A stretch of 64,000 nucleotides of DNA from Acinetobacter baumannii (GTDB lineage: Bacteria; Pseudomonadota; Gammaproteobacteria; Pseudomonadales; Moraxellaceae), in assembly GCF_009759685.1 (NCBI RefSeq), contig NZ_CP046654.1, positions 1,488,001 to 1,552,000 on the forward strand, in the 5' to 3' direction. The notes under the pieces are model-generated. The model made no database searches and had not been told where the DNA came from. It saw only the letters and a list, made by a program, of their open reading frames with translations. Shown piece by piece: positions 45,459 to 56,633 of the stretch (position 1 is the stretch's first letter; each line of letters begins with the position of its first letter). A program made the translations under genes and the position numbers.

Positions 45459-47249
45459 TTACATGGCTTCAGGTGCAGAAACACCGAGTAATTCTAAGCC
45501 ATTGCGCAATACTTGCTGTACATTGATTGAAAGTAATAAGCGTGCTTGTGTAAGTTCAGCATCATCACTTAAAACTTTGTGTTCATTGTACCAACCGTGG
45601 AATAGCGCAGCTAATTCTTTTAAGTAGTTACCTACTTGGTGTGGTTCATATGCATTAGCAGCACGTAACACAACGTCTGGATATGCAGCCAGTTTAGCAA
45701 GAATTTCAGTTTCTGCATCAAGTGATAAACGTGCAGCATGTGAACGAGCAGCACTTACTTCAAATTGTAAGCCAGTGCTTGCTGCTTTTTCTAGCATACG
45801 GCAAATACGTGCATGAGCGTATTGAATATAATACACCGCATTGTCTTTACTTTGTGAAACAGCAAGGTCAAGGTCAAAGTCAATGTGTTGTTCACTTTTA
45901 CGCATCACGTAGTAGAAACGAGCTGCATCATTGCCGACTTCTTTACGCAAGTCACGTAAAGTCACGAACTGACCTGAACGAGATGACATTTGAACCATCT
46001 CACCACCGCGCCATAAGCTTACGAACTGAACTAAAAGAACAGTTAATTTTTTCGAGTCATAACCCATTGCATCAATCGCAGCTTTTACGCGAGAGATATA
46101 ACCGTGGTGGTCAGAACCCCAAATATCAACAAGGTCAGTATAACCACGTTGTAGTTTATTTAAGTGATATGCAATGTCAGATGCAAAGTAAGTCGTTTGA
46201 CCATTACGGCGCTTCACAACACGGTCTTTTTCATCACCAAATTCAGTCGATTTAAACCAGATGTTGCCATCTTTTTCATATAAGAAGCCGCGTTGATCAA
46301 GTGTTTCTAACGCTTCGTCAATTTTTGCGCTAAGAGATGCTTCACTAAACCATTGGTTAAAGGTTACGCCGAAGTCAGCAAGATCATCTTTAATATCATC
46401 TAAAATGGCATGAAGTGCTGCTTGATGGAATACGCGGTAGCCTTCACCTAATAATTGTTGTGAATTGGCAATTAGGCCATCAATATGCTTTTCTTTGTCG
46501 CCAGATAATACGACTTTGTTGCCTTCGCTATCTAGCTCTTCAGCATATTGCACGTCTTCTGGTACATCTTTATAAACATTCGCAACTTCACGAACGTAAG
46601 CATCGCCATCTTTATCAATGATGCCTTGTGCGATTTCTTTAACGTAATCGCCTTGATATGCATTTTTAGGGAATACAAGGTTTTGTCCAAGTAATTCCAA
46701 ATAACGTAAATAAGTAGAAGTCGCCAAAATATCCATTTGACGGCCAGCATCATTTACATAATATTCGCGATCAACTTTAGCACCTGTCGCTTCAAGCAAG
46801 TTTGCAACAGTCATACCATAAGCAGCCCCGCGGCCATGACCTACGTGTAGGCTAGACGTCGGGTTTGCAGAAACGAATTCAACTTGAATCTTTTTAGCTG
46901 CATTTGATTGGCTACGACCAAAGCTTTCTTTTTGAGCCTGAATCTGGTCAAGAATTGCAAAACGTTGATCTGCATTTAAAAAGAAATTGATAAAACCAGG
47001 GCCTGCAATTTCAGCTTTGCTGATGTCTGCAACTTCTGGTAGCGCTGCTAGAATTTTCTCAGCTAAATCGCGTGGTTTCATACCAGCAGCTTTAGAGCCG
47101 ATCATGGCAATATTAGAAGCAAAATCGCCATGGCTTCGGTCTTTGGTGCGTGTTAAATTGCTTGAATTATTCCAATCCGAAGGAAGCACACCTTCTTGCT
47201 GAAGGGTTTGCACTGCATGGTCGAGAGCTGCTTGTATTGCCGTATTCAT
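45459..47249 (-). CDS. argS: Arginyl-tRNA synthetase
   Basis: A 596-aa class I synthetase that charges tRNA-Arg. The HIGH-type motif is SLHVGHGRGAA, the Arg-enzyme N-terminal additional domain precedes it, and the KMSKS position reads MSSRSGQFVTL, as in many ArgS. The C-terminal DALR anticodon-binding domain contains DAARFYYVMR and ends with RNGLELLGVSAPEAM. Length is typical. Confidence 0.97.
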   Translation of the reverse strand: MNTAIQAALDHAVQTLQQEGVLPSDWNNSSNLTRTKDRSHGDFASNIAMIGSKAAGMKPRDLAEKILAALPEVADISKAEIAGPGFINFFLNADQRFAILDQIQAQKESFGRSQSNAAKKIQVEFVSANPTSSLHVGHGRGAAYGMTVANLLEATGAKVDREYYVNDAGRQMDILATSTYLRYLELLGQNLVFPKNAYQGDYVKEIAQGIIDKDGDAYVREVANVYKDVPEDVQYAEELDSEGNKVVLSGDKEKHIDGLIANSQQLLGEGYRVFHQAALHAILDDIKDDLADFGVTFNQWFSEASLSAKIDEALETLDQRGFLYEKDGNIWFKSTEFGDEKDRVVKRRNGQTTYFASDIAYHLNKLQRGYTDLVDIWGSDHHGYISRVKAAIDAMGYDSKKLTVLLVQFVSLWRGGEMVQMSSRSGQFVTLRDLRKEVGNDAARFYYVMRKSEQHIDFDLDLAVSQSKDNAVYYIQYAHARICRMLEKAASTGLQFEVSAARSHAARLSLDAETEILAKLAAYPDVVLRAANAYEPHQVGNYLKELAALFHGWYNEHKVLSDDAELTQARLLLSINVQQVLRNGLELLGVSAPEAM

Positions 47250-47745
47250 ATCAATCGAAAATAGATGTCGCAGAAAAACGTCAAATATAGCAAATTTCCT
47301 ATGAGTTAGGGGAGTGCATTTAACGCTTTCATTTAATTTCTTTCTTGAAGTTTCATGGAACTATTTTTTTTGTAAATATTAAAAAATGAACATAATTAAA
47401 TTCTAAAAATACGTAAATACAGGCTTTTTAGGTAATATTTTTGAAATTATAAGATAGTAAAACACTTGGTATTTTTTATGGAAATGTAAGATAGGGTAAA
47501 AATATAAGATTCTAAGTCAGATATAGAGTTGAGAAAGAATAATTTAAAAAAATATGAAAAATGTAAGTAATTAATTTTTAATATTAATTTTGTTATATAT
47601 TTTTTCTAAATAGTATTTAATTTCAATATCACAGTTTAAAATACCTATTTTGTATTAAATAGTCTTAAGCTTACGCATACAACGAGCTTTAGAGAGTGCT
47701 GAAACTGTACTTTTCTGAGTTCTAAGCTGGAAAATGAGATAGGCA
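47250..47745. other. 496-bp AT-rich interval between divergent argS and malic enzyme genes
   Basis: I see no gene, RNA or clear operator. The region is strongly AT-rich and must hold both promoters. The malic enzyme has a poor Shine-Dalgarno (GATAGG). Confidence 0.5.
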
Positions 47746-49443
47746 ATGATATCAGGTCACCCAAGTAAACATCCCCTTTATATCCCTTATGCAGGCTATA
47801 CACTTTTAGAGTTACCCCTTTTAAATAAAGGGTCCGCTTTCACTCAAGAAGAAAGAAGTAACTTTAACTTACACGGGTTACTTCCACATATTATTGAAAC
47901 TATTGAAGAGCAAAGCCAACGCTCTTATCAGCAATATTGCGCTTTCAATGATGATATTAATAAGCACATCTATTTACGTAATATCCAAGATACCAACGAA
48001 ACTCTGTTCTACCATTTAATTGAAAATCATCTTGAAGAGATGATGCCAATTATTTACACGCCGACCGTAGGTGAGGCATGTCAACGTTTCTCTGATATCT
48101 ATCGCCGTCATCGTGGTGTTTTTATTTCATATCCAGATCGCGATGTGATTGATGATATTTTGCAGAACGTTAATAAAAATAACGTTAAAGTCATCGTGAT
48201 TACGGATGGTGAACGTATTTTAGGTCTTGGTGATCAAGGCATTGGCGGCATGGGTATTCCAATTGGGAAACTTTCGCTTTATACCGCATGTGGTGGTATT
48301 AGCCCTGCGTACACATTGCCAATCACAATTGATGTAGGGACGAATAACCCTCAATTATTAAATGACCCGATCTACATGGGATGGCGTCAACCACGTATTA
48401 GTGGTGATGAGTATTATGAATTTGTAGATATGGTGATTGAAGCTGTAAAACGTCGTTGGCCAAAAGCACTCATCCAGTTTGAAGATTTCGCACAAAAAAA
48501 TGCGATGCCGCTATTAGAAAAATATCGCGATAAAATTTGTTGTTTCAATGATGATATTCAAGGAACAGCGGCAGTTTCTGTTGGTAGTCTAATTGCTGCA
48601 AGCCGTGCAGCAGGCAAACAATTAAAAGATCAGAAAATTGCTTTCTTAGGTGCGGGTTCAGCGGGTTGTGGTATTGCAGAGCAAATCGTTGCACAAATGG
48701 TTTCAGAAGGTCTAACCGATGCTGAAGCACGTGCTCGTGTTTACATGGTAGATCGTTTTGGTTTAATCACTGAAAACCAGCCGAACCTATTAGACTTCCA
48801 GCGTAAGTTAGCTCAAAAAGCTGAAGTAGTAGATCAGTGGGGCAACATTGAAGAAGTAATTTCGTTACTTGATGTGGTTAAAAATGCCAAGCCTACAGTG
48901 TTAATCGGTGTTTCTGGTCAGCCAGGCCTATTCACCGAAGAAATTATTAAGACCATGGCTGCCAATTGTGAACGACCAATTGTGATGCCGTTATCTAACC
49001 CGACTTCACGTGTGGAAGCTGTACCAGCTGATATTGTGGAGTGGACTGAAGGAAAGGCACTAATTGCAACGGGTAGTCCATTTGCGCCTGTAAATCATCA
49101 CGGCAAGCTTTACAATATTTCGCAGTGCAATAACTCATACATCTTCCCTGGTATTGGTTTAGGTGTAGTAGCATCAGGTGCTAAACGTGTTACAGAAAAC
49201 ATGCTTATGGCTTCAAGTAGTGCATTAGCAGACTGTTCACCGTTGCTGAAAGATCCACAAGCTGACTTATTGCCACCTTTAGGCGAAATTCAACAAGTGT
49301 CTAAAGTGATTGCATTTGAAGTGGCAAAAGCTGCAATGGCAGACGGCGTGGCTGTAACCATTAGTGATGATTTGCTTAAGCAGAAGATTGATCAATCATT
49401 CTGGAAGCCAGAATACCGGAAATATAAGCGTATTCCTTTCTAA
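47746..49443 (+). CDS. maeA: NAD-dependent malic enzyme
   Basis: A 565-aa malic enzyme that decarboxylates malate to pyruvate with NAD+. The active-site segments are [45 protein letters not shown] and [14 protein letters not shown] with metal-binding aspartates; the NAD-binding motif is [16 protein letters not shown]. Length and motifs fit the large SfcA/MaeA class rather than the NADP MaeB-PTA fusion. Monocistronic. Confidence 0.95.
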   Translation: MISGHPSKHPLYIPYAGYTLLELPLLNKGSAFTQEERSNFNLHGLLPHIIETIEEQSQRSYQQYCAFNDDINKHIYLRNIQDTNETLFYHLIENHLEEMMPIIYTPTVGEACQRFSDIYRRHRGVFISYPDRDVIDDILQNVNKNNVKVIVITDGERILGLGDQGIGGMGIPIGKLSLYTACGGISPAYTLPITIDVGTNNPQLLNDPIYMGWRQPRISGDEYYEFVDMVIEAVKRRWPKALIQFEDFAQKNAMPLLEKYRDKICCFNDDIQGTAAVSVGSLIAASRAAGKQLKDQKIAFLGAGSAGCGIAEQIVAQMVSEGLTDAEARARVYMVDRFGLITENQPNLLDFQRKLAQKAEVVDQWGNIEEVISLLDVVKNAKPTVLIGVSGQPGLFTEEIIKTMAANCERPIVMPLSNPTSRVEAVPADIVEWTEGKALIATGSPFAPVNHHGKLYNISQCNNSYIFPGIGLGVVASGAKRVTENMLMASSSALADCSPLLKDPQADLLPPLGEIQQVSKVIAFEVAKAAMADGVAVTISDDLLKQKIDQSFWKPEYRKYKRIPF

Positions 49444-49455
49444 GAATGAGAATAT

Positions 49456-49483
49456 AAAAAGAGGAGCTTAAGCTCCTCTTTTT
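49456..49483. terminator. Bidirectional terminator between maeA and Dyp peroxidase genes
   Basis: AAAAAGAGGAGCTT pairs with AAGCTCCTCTTTTT, ending in T/A runs on both sides. Confidence 0.93.
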
Positions 49484-49488
49484 ATCTT

Positions 49489-50409
49489 TTAAGCCTCTAA
49501 AATTTCTTCTAGCAATTCTTCACTTGGTGCAAAGTAATATGCGCCGTCTAGTGGTGTCACGAAGTGCAGTAAGCGGTCATGGATGCCATCCCCACTTGTA
49601 CCAAACATACGCTTTAACATGGCATCAATAATGTTCAGGTCTTTGGTGTAGGCAATGAAGAATAAGCCTTGATCACCTCGACCGTCACCGTAAGGTAAGC
49701 TGTGACGTAAAATTTCCATTTCTTCGCCTTCATCATCTTCAACGACAGTACGAGCGACATGGGCATTTTCCGGTTTAACATCATCATCTAATTCAATAGA
49801 TTCAAGCTTGGTACGGCCCATGACATTTTCTTGTGCGTCGACTTTAAGTTTTTTCCATTTTTCCAAGTCGTGTGCATAGCGCTGCGCAAAGATGAAACTA
49901 CCATCTGTAAATACTCCAGCACTTTCTGGGAGGAGGGCGGTTTCTGCGCGGTCGTCTGGAAATTGAGGATTTTCAGTACCATCTATAAAGCCAGTAATAT
50001 CGCGACCATCGAAATAACGGAAGCAAACACGTTCATCCAAAACTTCAACTTTATCTTTAATACCTTCAAAAAATGCTTGGCTTAAAGCAAAACAAATATC
50101 AGAACGCATACTGGCAATGTGGATAAGCACATCAGCTGGTACGACGGGCATGTTGAATGCACCATTTTCTGGTTCAAGTTGTTTAAAGCCAGCAGGAGAT
50201 TGACTGTAAAGCTGTTTCCAAAGTTCTGGACCAAAAGCGACTGCTGTTTTAATTTGCGCGTCTGAATGCTGAGTAATGAGACGGTCACGTGTTTCGAATA
50301 AAGCTTCGAGTTGTTCTTTTAATTCAGCAATTGTTAGATCTTTTAAACGAAGAACAATAAAACGGGCATGATCAGATGGTAATGGCAAAATGACAGATTG
50401 AGCAGTCAT
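49489..50409 (-). CDS. Dyp-type haem peroxidase
   Basis: A 306-aa dye-decolourising peroxidase of the cytosolic YfeX/type-B kind without a signal peptide. The family motif is GFIDGTENPQ (catalytic Asp), and GRTKLESIELDDDVKPENAHVAR precedes the proximal histidine/arginine region. I start at the ATG at 50409, because the extra six residues begin with TTG and coincide with the GAGGAGAG ribosome site. Physiological substrate unknown. Confidence 0.92.
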   Translation of the reverse strand: MTAQSVILPLPSDHARFIVLRLKDLTIAELKEQLEALFETRDRLITQHSDAQIKTAVAFGPELWKQLYSQSPAGFKQLEPENGAFNMPVVPADVLIHIASMRSDICFALSQAFFEGIKDKVEVLDERVCFRYFDGRDITGFIDGTENPQFPDDRAETALLPESAGVFTDGSFIFAQRYAHDLEKWKKLKVDAQENVMGRTKLESIELDDDVKPENAHVARTVVEDDEGEEMEILRHSLPYGDGRGDQGLFFIAYTKDLNIIDAMLKRMFGTSGDGIHDRLLHFVTPLDGAYYFAPSEELLEEILEA

Positions 50410-50567
50410 TAGAAGATCTCTCCTCAATTATAATTTAGTATGAGCTTTAATTATTGTGCCTGATGCGAAGAGCTGTTAGTAGTCTATTTATTGATTTTAT
50501 TGTTTGAATTATCGCCGCGATAGTTTTATAAAACGGTATAATTCCACTTTTATTGTCTATTTTCGCT

Positions 50568-51194
50568 ATGTCTTTGCAAGTTTGGTTTGCTTATATGTTG
50601 GCCTGTTGGGTCATTAGTATTTCTCCGGGAGCAGGGGCTATTGCTTCTATGTCGAGCGGCTTAAATTATGGCTTTAGACATGGCTACTGGAATGCAATTG
50701 GCTTGCAAATCGCCTTGTTAATTCAAATCATGATTGTGGCTGCAGGTGTAGGTGTTTTATTTGCAACGACACCGTTGGCTTTTCAAGCCGTTAAGTGGTT
50801 TGGGGTAGCCTATTTATTGTATTTAGCCTATTTGCAGTGGACAGCACCTGTAAAAGACATAAAAATTCAACACGAAAAAAAGGATAAATCTGTTCCTGCT
50901 CTGCTATTCAATGGATTTGTGGTCAATATCAGTAACCCTAAAGCCATCGTATTTTTATTGGCAGTTTTGCCTCAGTTCATAGATTTAAGCAAACCCCAAT
51001 GGATACAATACCTGATTATGGCAGCCACTATGGTTACGATTGATTTGATTGTAATGGCTGGTTATACAGGGCTAGCTTCTAAAGTTTTAAGATTGCTACG
51101 TTCTCCTAAGCAACAAAAATATTTGAACCGTGGTTTTGCTGTCATGTTTAGTTGTGCAGCGTTATTGCTAAGTACGGTCCATCAAGCAGCCTGA
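50568..51194 (+). CDS. LysE/RhtB-family amino-acid exporter-like protein
   Basis: A 208-aa inner-membrane protein with six hydrophobic segments. CWVISISPGAGAIASMSSGLNYGFRHG and FVVNISNPKAIVFLLAVLPQF are classical RhtB-family motifs. The start is taken at ATG 50568; the longer frame begins with TTG at 50553. It converges on znuB with one base between the stops. Confidence 0.87.
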   Translation: MSLQVWFAYMLACWVISISPGAGAIASMSSGLNYGFRHGYWNAIGLQIALLIQIMIVAAGVGVLFATTPLAFQAVKWFGVAYLLYLAYLQWTAPVKDIKIQHEKKDKSVPALLFNGFVVNISNPKAIVFLLAVLPQFIDLSKPQWIQYLIMAATMVTIDLIVMAGYTGLASKVLRLLRSPKQQKYLNRGFAVMFSCAALLLSTVHQAA

Positions 51195-51195
51195 T

Positions 51196-52005
51196 TTAGG
51201 CCGCTTGAGTTTGATTTTTGATTTTTTGAACCATAAAGATAAGTGCAAAACTCAACGCCATACATAAAACAATACTGAGGCCAGTCGAAATATTAAGTGC
51301 TGCGCTTGACCATAGGCCAACACTGACACCGAGTTGAGCTAAAACAAAGGCCCAAATAACCATCTGCTTTGGTGAGTGAGCGAGTAATCGAGCGCTCAAT
51401 GCTGGAATAACCAGTAGTGCCCCCATTAAAAGTGAACCTACTGCACGTAAAGCTAATACGGTAAATAAGGCTAGCAGTAACATAAAAATGAGACGCTGCC
51501 ATTTCGCATTTACCCCTTCACTAATCGCAATGTCTGGATCAATGGCAATTTGAATTTGAGGCTGCCAAAAGCGATAAAGAATGGCGAGTGATACCGCAAT
51601 AATTAATGTGAAAACAGGTAGGTCTGGCCAATCAATACTTAGTAAGTCACCAAACAAATAACTTAAAAGCTCCGGTCTTAAACTTGGAACATGTTGAATA
51701 AACAGGAGGCCACTACATAGTAATGTTGCTGAGCATAGGGCAAGCAAAGCATCGTTTGGTAAACGATTGTCATGTAAGGCCCACAAAATAGCGACTAATA
51801 AAATTGCTGTACCTGCCACGCCAAGCCAGAGGGGAAGGCTTAAAGCACCAGCAATTGCTACCCCAAGTAAGGTTCCATGTGCCATGGTGTCTGCAAAAAA
51901 AGACATACGTCTCCATAGCATGAGACAACCAAGTGGTGCAGTCAAAAAGACTAATAAGGTTCCCATAATCCATGCGGGTAACAATAATTGTAACCATTCC
52001 ATCAT
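51196..52005 (-). CDS. znuB: Zinc ABC transporter permease
   Basis: A 269-aa ABC-3 family permease with about eight membrane segments, forming the zinc channel with ZnuC ATPase and ZnuA. Typical segments are LGCLMLWRRMSFFADTMAHGTLLG near the N-terminus and LRAVGSLLMGALLVIPALSARLL. It starts three bases after the znuC stop, as the last gene of the zur-znuC-znuB operon. Confidence 0.95.
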   Translation of the reverse strand: MMEWLQLLLPAWIMGTLLVFLTAPLGCLMLWRRMSFFADTMAHGTLLGVAIAGALSLPLWLGVAGTAILLVAILWALHDNRLPNDALLALCSATLLCSGLLFIQHVPSLRPELLSYLFGDLLSIDWPDLPVFTLIIAVSLAILYRFWQPQIQIAIDPDIAISEGVNAKWQRLIFMLLLALFTVLALRAVGSLLMGALLVIPALSARLLAHSPKQMVIWAFVLAQLGVSVGLWSSAALNISTGLSIVLCMALSFALIFMVQKIKNQTQAA

Positions 52006-52008
52006 GGC

Positions 52009-52797
52009 TTAAGCTTCCGGTTCCGGGTGAATGTGAGGTCTGCTATTGTGAGGGCAGGGGTGTGCAGCGTCACCATGCGCACAGTGATCATGATGATGTT
52101 GATAGAAAACTCGCTGAGTACCGAATATTGCTTGGTATTCAGGATGCTGCTGAATACTTTCTGGTAAGCCGCTACAGCATATATGCTTGTTTAAACAGAC
52201 AACGCGTTGAGTTCCCTGCATGACCCACTGTAAATCATGGGAAACAATTAAAATAGCACAACCATAACGCTCCGGCAGACTACGTACATATTCATAAAGC
52301 TCAGCTTCTGATTGAATATCTAAGCCTTGCATGGGCTCATCAAGAACGAGGATATCTGGCTTTCTAAGTAAAGCACGTGCTAGCAGTACACGTTGGCGCT
52401 CTCCACCAGAAAGTTGCTGAACTTTTGATTGTTGTAGTTTGGCAATACCGGTGTCTTGAATAATTTCCTGACGAAGGGCAGGGCTACACTTTTCAAGATC
52501 TAATAAATCTTGTACCCGTAAAGGAAGACTATGAGATGGATTAAATTTCTGAGGCACATAAGCCATTTTTAGTTTTTTATTGCTTATGACGCGTCCACTA
52601 CTTGGCTTTAAAATACCAAGTAGAACTTTAATTAAAGTTGATTTACCTGCGCCATTGGGACCAATTAAGGTCACAATTTCATTTTCATGCAGGGCAAAAT
52701 CAACTTTTTTTAATATATCCCGTTGATCACGATGAACAGAGACCTGTTCAAGTTGAATCAATACAGGATTTAGCGAGCTGTGCGGCACTGCTGGCAT
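52009..52797 (-). CDS. znuC: Zinc ABC transporter ATPase with His-rich tail
   Basis: A 262-aa ABC ATPase. Walker A is GPNGAGKST, the signature LSGGERQRV, Walker B ILVLDEP and the H-loop histidine in IVSHD. The last ~35 residues are unusually rich in His and Cys (YQHHHDHCAHGDAAH and PHNSRPHIHPE), probably a cytoplasmic zinc-binding tail. The start at 52797 lies 28 bp inside the end of zur, so translation is coupled. Confidence 0.95.
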   Translation of the reverse strand: MPAVPHSSLNPVLIQLEQVSVHRDQRDILKKVDFALHENEIVTLIGPNGAGKSTLIKVLLGILKPSSGRVISNKKLKMAYVPQKFNPSHSLPLRVQDLLDLEKCSPALRQEIIQDTGIAKLQQSKVQQLSGGERQRVLLARALLRKPDILVLDEPMQGLDIQSEAELYEYVRSLPERYGCAILIVSHDLQWVMQGTQRVVCLNKHICCSGLPESIQQHPEYQAIFGTQRVFYQHHHDHCAHGDAAHPCPHNSRPHIHPEPEA

Positions 52798-53273
52798 TTC
52801 CCCGAAATTTCTATAATGCTGTGTTGTGCTGCGAAATCATCTAAAGCTGCAAGTTGGTCAAGTTGTTGGGTTAGACCTTGTGAAGATGCTTCTTTAACCG
52901 TGTGACATTCGGTACAAATCAGGAATGCAGCCTGATGACCTTCACGTGGGTGACAGCATGGTATATAAGCATTAATAGATGTTAAGCGATGAATAAGACC
53001 CTTTTCTAATAAAAAGTCTAAAGTTCTATAAACAGTAGGAGGGGCGGCAGGGCGATCTGTTTGACTTTTAATACGTGCTAATAAGTCATAGGCACCCATA
53101 GGACCTGAAGCATTTAAAATGAGTTCAAGAACTTCTTTACGCAAAGGCGTAAGGCGTGCACCGACCGCAGTACATAAAGTTTCTGCTTCAGCTAAACGAC
53201 TTGCGACATTATGGTGATCATGTACACCATGCAAAGAATCATGATGTTCATGCATGCAAGAACTCATAGACAT
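52770..53273 (-). CDS. zur: Zinc uptake regulator Zur
   Basis: A 167-aa Fur-family repressor that binds DNA when loaded with zinc. It has a His-rich N-terminal extension (MHEHHDSLHGVHDHH), a winged-helix segment (LTPLRKEVLELILNASGPMGAYDLL, PPTVYRTLDFLLEKGLIHRL) and the structural zinc cysteines in CTECH and CQQC, plus CCHPREGHQ. First gene of zur-znuC-znuB, divergent from znuA, with a Zur-box-like palindrome in between. Confidence 0.95.
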   Translation of the reverse strand: MSMSSCMHEHHDSLHGVHDHHNVASRLAEAETLCTAVGARLTPLRKEVLELILNASGPMGAYDLLARIKSQTDRPAAPPTVYRTLDFLLEKGLIHRLTSINAYIPCCHPREGHQAAFLICTECHTVKEASSQGLTQQLDQLAALDDFAAQHSIIEISGKCQQCRTAR

Positions 53274-53347
53274 AACCTCAAATTTTTAATGGAATATTAG
53301 CATGAAGCGGTGCTTCATTCGATTAATCTTAGGTATTTTTGTAACTT

Positions 53348-53362
53348 TGTTATATTATAACA
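53348..53362. promoter_or_regulatory. Zur box between zur and znuA
   Basis: TGTTATATTATAACA is a perfect inverted repeat that matches the core of the E. coli Zur consensus (TGTTATANTATAACA). It lies 33 bp before znuA and 75 bp before zur, and can control both directions. Confidence 0.88.
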
Positions 53363-53394
53363 TGCTTCGAGCTATTACTAATTGATGGTCTGTC

Positions 53395-54234
53395 ATGTTC
53401 CGCGTTTTTGTTTTCAGTATGTTCTCTCTTATGAGTACGTTAGGTTGGAGTCAGGGTTTGGTTGTCTCTACGCACCCAATCTATTTGATTGCAAAAGAAA
53501 TTACCAAAGGAGTTGAAGAACCCCAGTTATTGCTTCAAGGGCAAAGTGGGCATGATGTACAGTTAACACCGGCACACCGTAAAGCAATTAACGATGCTTC
53601 TTTAGTGATCTGGTTAGGAAAAGCTCATGAAGCTCCGCTCAACAAATTGCTAAGTAACAATAAGAAAGCAATTGCTTTGTTAGATAGCGGTATTCTTTCT
53701 ATTTTGCCGCAGCGCAATACACGGGGGGCTGCGCTACCAAATACTGTGGATACGCATGTCTGGCTAGAACCAAACAATGCAGTACGTATTGGCTTTTTTA
53801 TTGCAGCTTTACGTTCACAACAGCATCCTGAAAACAAAGCGAAGTATTGGAATAATGCGAATACATTTGCACGAAATATGTTACAGGCGGCTCAAGCTTA
53901 CGATAGCTCAAGCAACGGTAAACCGTATTGGTCTTATCATGATGCTTATCAATATTTGGAGCGTTCGCTAAACTTAAAGTTTGCGGGTGCCTTAACGGAT
54001 GATCCGCATGTAGCTCCTACAGCGGCACAAATAAAGTACCTTAATGATAGTCGACCAAAAGCTCAGATGTGTTTACTTGCAGAAAGTTTTACAACAAAAG
54101 GGCAATATCAAAAACTGGGTAGTATTACCTTCCAACCCGTTGATGAAAGTATGAATAATGAAGATAATTTTGTAACAGCATGGAAGAAACTGGCGATAAA
54201 AACTGATAAATGTGTATTAAATACGCAAAAGTGA
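53395..54234 (+). CDS. znuA: Zinc ABC transporter substrate-binding protein
   Basis: A 279-aa periplasmic zinc-binding protein with a signal peptide (about residues 1-20, ending GWSQG). Metal ligands are expected at the histidines of SGHDVQLTP, VDTHVWLEP and SYHDAYQYLE. The His-rich acidic loop usual in proteobacterial ZnuA between the first two ligands is missing; the stretch there is short (LPQRNTRGAALPN). Divergent from zur, with a Zur box 33 bp upstream. Confidence 0.93.
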   Translation: MFRVFVFSMFSLMSTLGWSQGLVVSTHPIYLIAKEITKGVEEPQLLLQGQSGHDVQLTPAHRKAINDASLVIWLGKAHEAPLNKLLSNNKKAIALLDSGILSILPQRNTRGAALPNTVDTHVWLEPNNAVRIGFFIAALRSQQHPENKAKYWNNANTFARNMLQAAQAYDSSSNGKPYWSYHDAYQYLERSLNLKFAGALTDDPHVAPTAAQIKYLNDSRPKAQMCLLAESFTTKGQYQKLGSITFQPVDESMNNEDNFVTAWKKLAIKTDKCVLNTQK

Positions 54235-54284
54235 GATAAAAAGTAAACAAAGGCTGACTGTAGCGTCAGCACCACCTGTCACGA

Positions 54285-54307
54285 AAAACCCCGACTAAAG
54301 TCGGGAA
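54285..54307 (-). terminator. Minus-strand intrinsic terminator upstream of the atp promoter
   Basis: CCCGAC (54290-54295) pairs with GTCGGG (54300-54305). The T-run exists only on the minus strand (GGGGTTTTTCG), so it terminates leftward transcription, although no minus-strand gene is seen to its right before the atp operon. Confidence 0.6.
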
Positions 54308-54311
54308 AAGA

Positions 54312-54340
54312 TTGCATGTTCAGGGGTGTAACTCTATAAT
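54312..54340 (+). promoter_or_regulatory. atpIp: sigma70 promoter of the atp operon
   Basis: TTGCAT (-35, 54312-54317), 17-bp spacer and TATAAT (-10, 54335-54340). The leader to atpI would be about 57 nt. Confidence 0.75.
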
Positions 54341-54403
54341 GCCTGCGATTAAAAGCGATCATCAGCTAAACTTGTCAAGCATTTATGCTGTGAGTGGATA
54401 AAA

Positions 54404-54802
54404 ATGAGCCAAACTAGTCGCTTGATTGACCGACGATTAGCAAAAGCTTTGGTCTTCTTACAAGCATGCATGATCCCTGTTTCCGCACTTGTGGCGTGGA
54501 GCATAAAAGACATGACAGCAGCATTAAGTGCGGCACTTGGTGCATTGGTCTGCTGGCTTGCTACGAGCTATTTTGCGTGGCAATCCTTCAGAACTGCAGG
54601 TGCGAGAGCATCTAAACAAGTGCTGTCTAACATGTATAGGGGCATGTTAGGCAAATTTGCAATCATGATCGTTGGATTTATTTTGATTTTGAGCAATGTT
54701 AAACCTTTATCACCGTTAGCATTGCTGTTTGGTTTTATTCTCGTTCAAGCGATGTCGTGGGTTGCTCCTTTTTGGGTGTCACGTCTACAAAAACGGGTAT
54801 AG
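54404..54802 (+). CDS. atpI: ATP synthase protein I
   Basis: A 132-aa membrane protein with four hydrophobic helices, first in the atp operon. AtpI is thought to help assemble the c-ring or to carry Mg2+; it is not part of the final enzyme. The segment LSNMYRGMLGKFAIMIVGFILIL is typical for the family, and the position before atpB supports the call. Confidence 0.88.
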   Translation: MSQTSRLIDRRLAKALVFLQACMIPVSALVAWSIKDMTAALSAALGALVCWLATSYFAWQSFRTAGARASKQVLSNMYRGMLGKFAIMIVGFILILSNVKPLSPLALLFGFILVQAMSWVAPFWVSRLQKRV

Positions 54803-54903
54803 AAACAAGAAGAATTGAAGATTTTTTGGAGGGTGGCGAGATATCGACAGTACGCCGATGTTCGTTTCCCTTCTTTTTAGTAATTGACATTGACCAGGTG
54901 TGA

Positions 54904-55782
<879 letters not shown>

Positions 55783-55833
55783 TGGTATTGCCTAACTGTC
55801 AAACGATGGTTGGGCTGAATTTTTTTAATTTAA

Positions 55834-56112
<279 letters not shown>

Positions 56113-56150
56113 TCAGCTTAATTCCTAAATCCACTATTTGAGGAATTGCA

Positions 56151-56621
56151 ATGAATATCAACCTCACATTGATTGGTCAAGCGATTGCGTTTGCGTTTTT
56201 TGTCGCATTCTGCATGAAGTTTGTTTGGCCACCACTAATCAATGCGATTAGTGAGCGTCAGCGCAAAATCGCTGATGGCTTAAATGCAGCAGAAAAAGCG
56301 AAAGCTGACCTTGCCGATGCACAAGCGCAAGTAAAGCAAGAGCTTGATGCGGCTAAAGCACAAGCGGCTCAATTGATCGAACAAGCGAACCGTCGTGCAG
56401 CGCAATTGATCGAAGAAGCTCGTACTCAAGCTGCGGCTGAAGGTGAGCGTATTCGTCAACAGGCTAAAGAAGCTGTTGATCAGGAAATCAATTCTGCTCG
56501 CGAAGAATTACGTCAACAAGTAGCTGCCTTGGCAGTAACTGGTGCAGAAAAGATCCTGAACCAACAAGTTGATGCAGAAGCTCATAACGCCATGCTGTCT
56601 CAGCTGGCTGCTAAACTTTAA
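56151..56621 (+). CDS. atpF: ATP synthase Fo subunit b
   Basis: A 156-aa peripheral stalk protein with one N-terminal membrane helix ([20 protein letters not shown]) and a long Ala/Gln/Lys-rich coiled coil. Confidence 0.97.
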
Positions 56622-56633
56622 GCGAGGCGAATT

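Noticed and set aside
45722..46255. 177-aa open frame opposite argS
   Set aside because: It is Gln/His/Ser-rich with no ribosome site and runs fully antisense to a well-conserved gene; this is the usual product of the codon bias of argS.
47250..47745. Hidden gene or RNA in the argS-maeA gap
   Set aside because: Only AT-rich sequence with frequent stops in all frames and no stable GC-containing hairpin.
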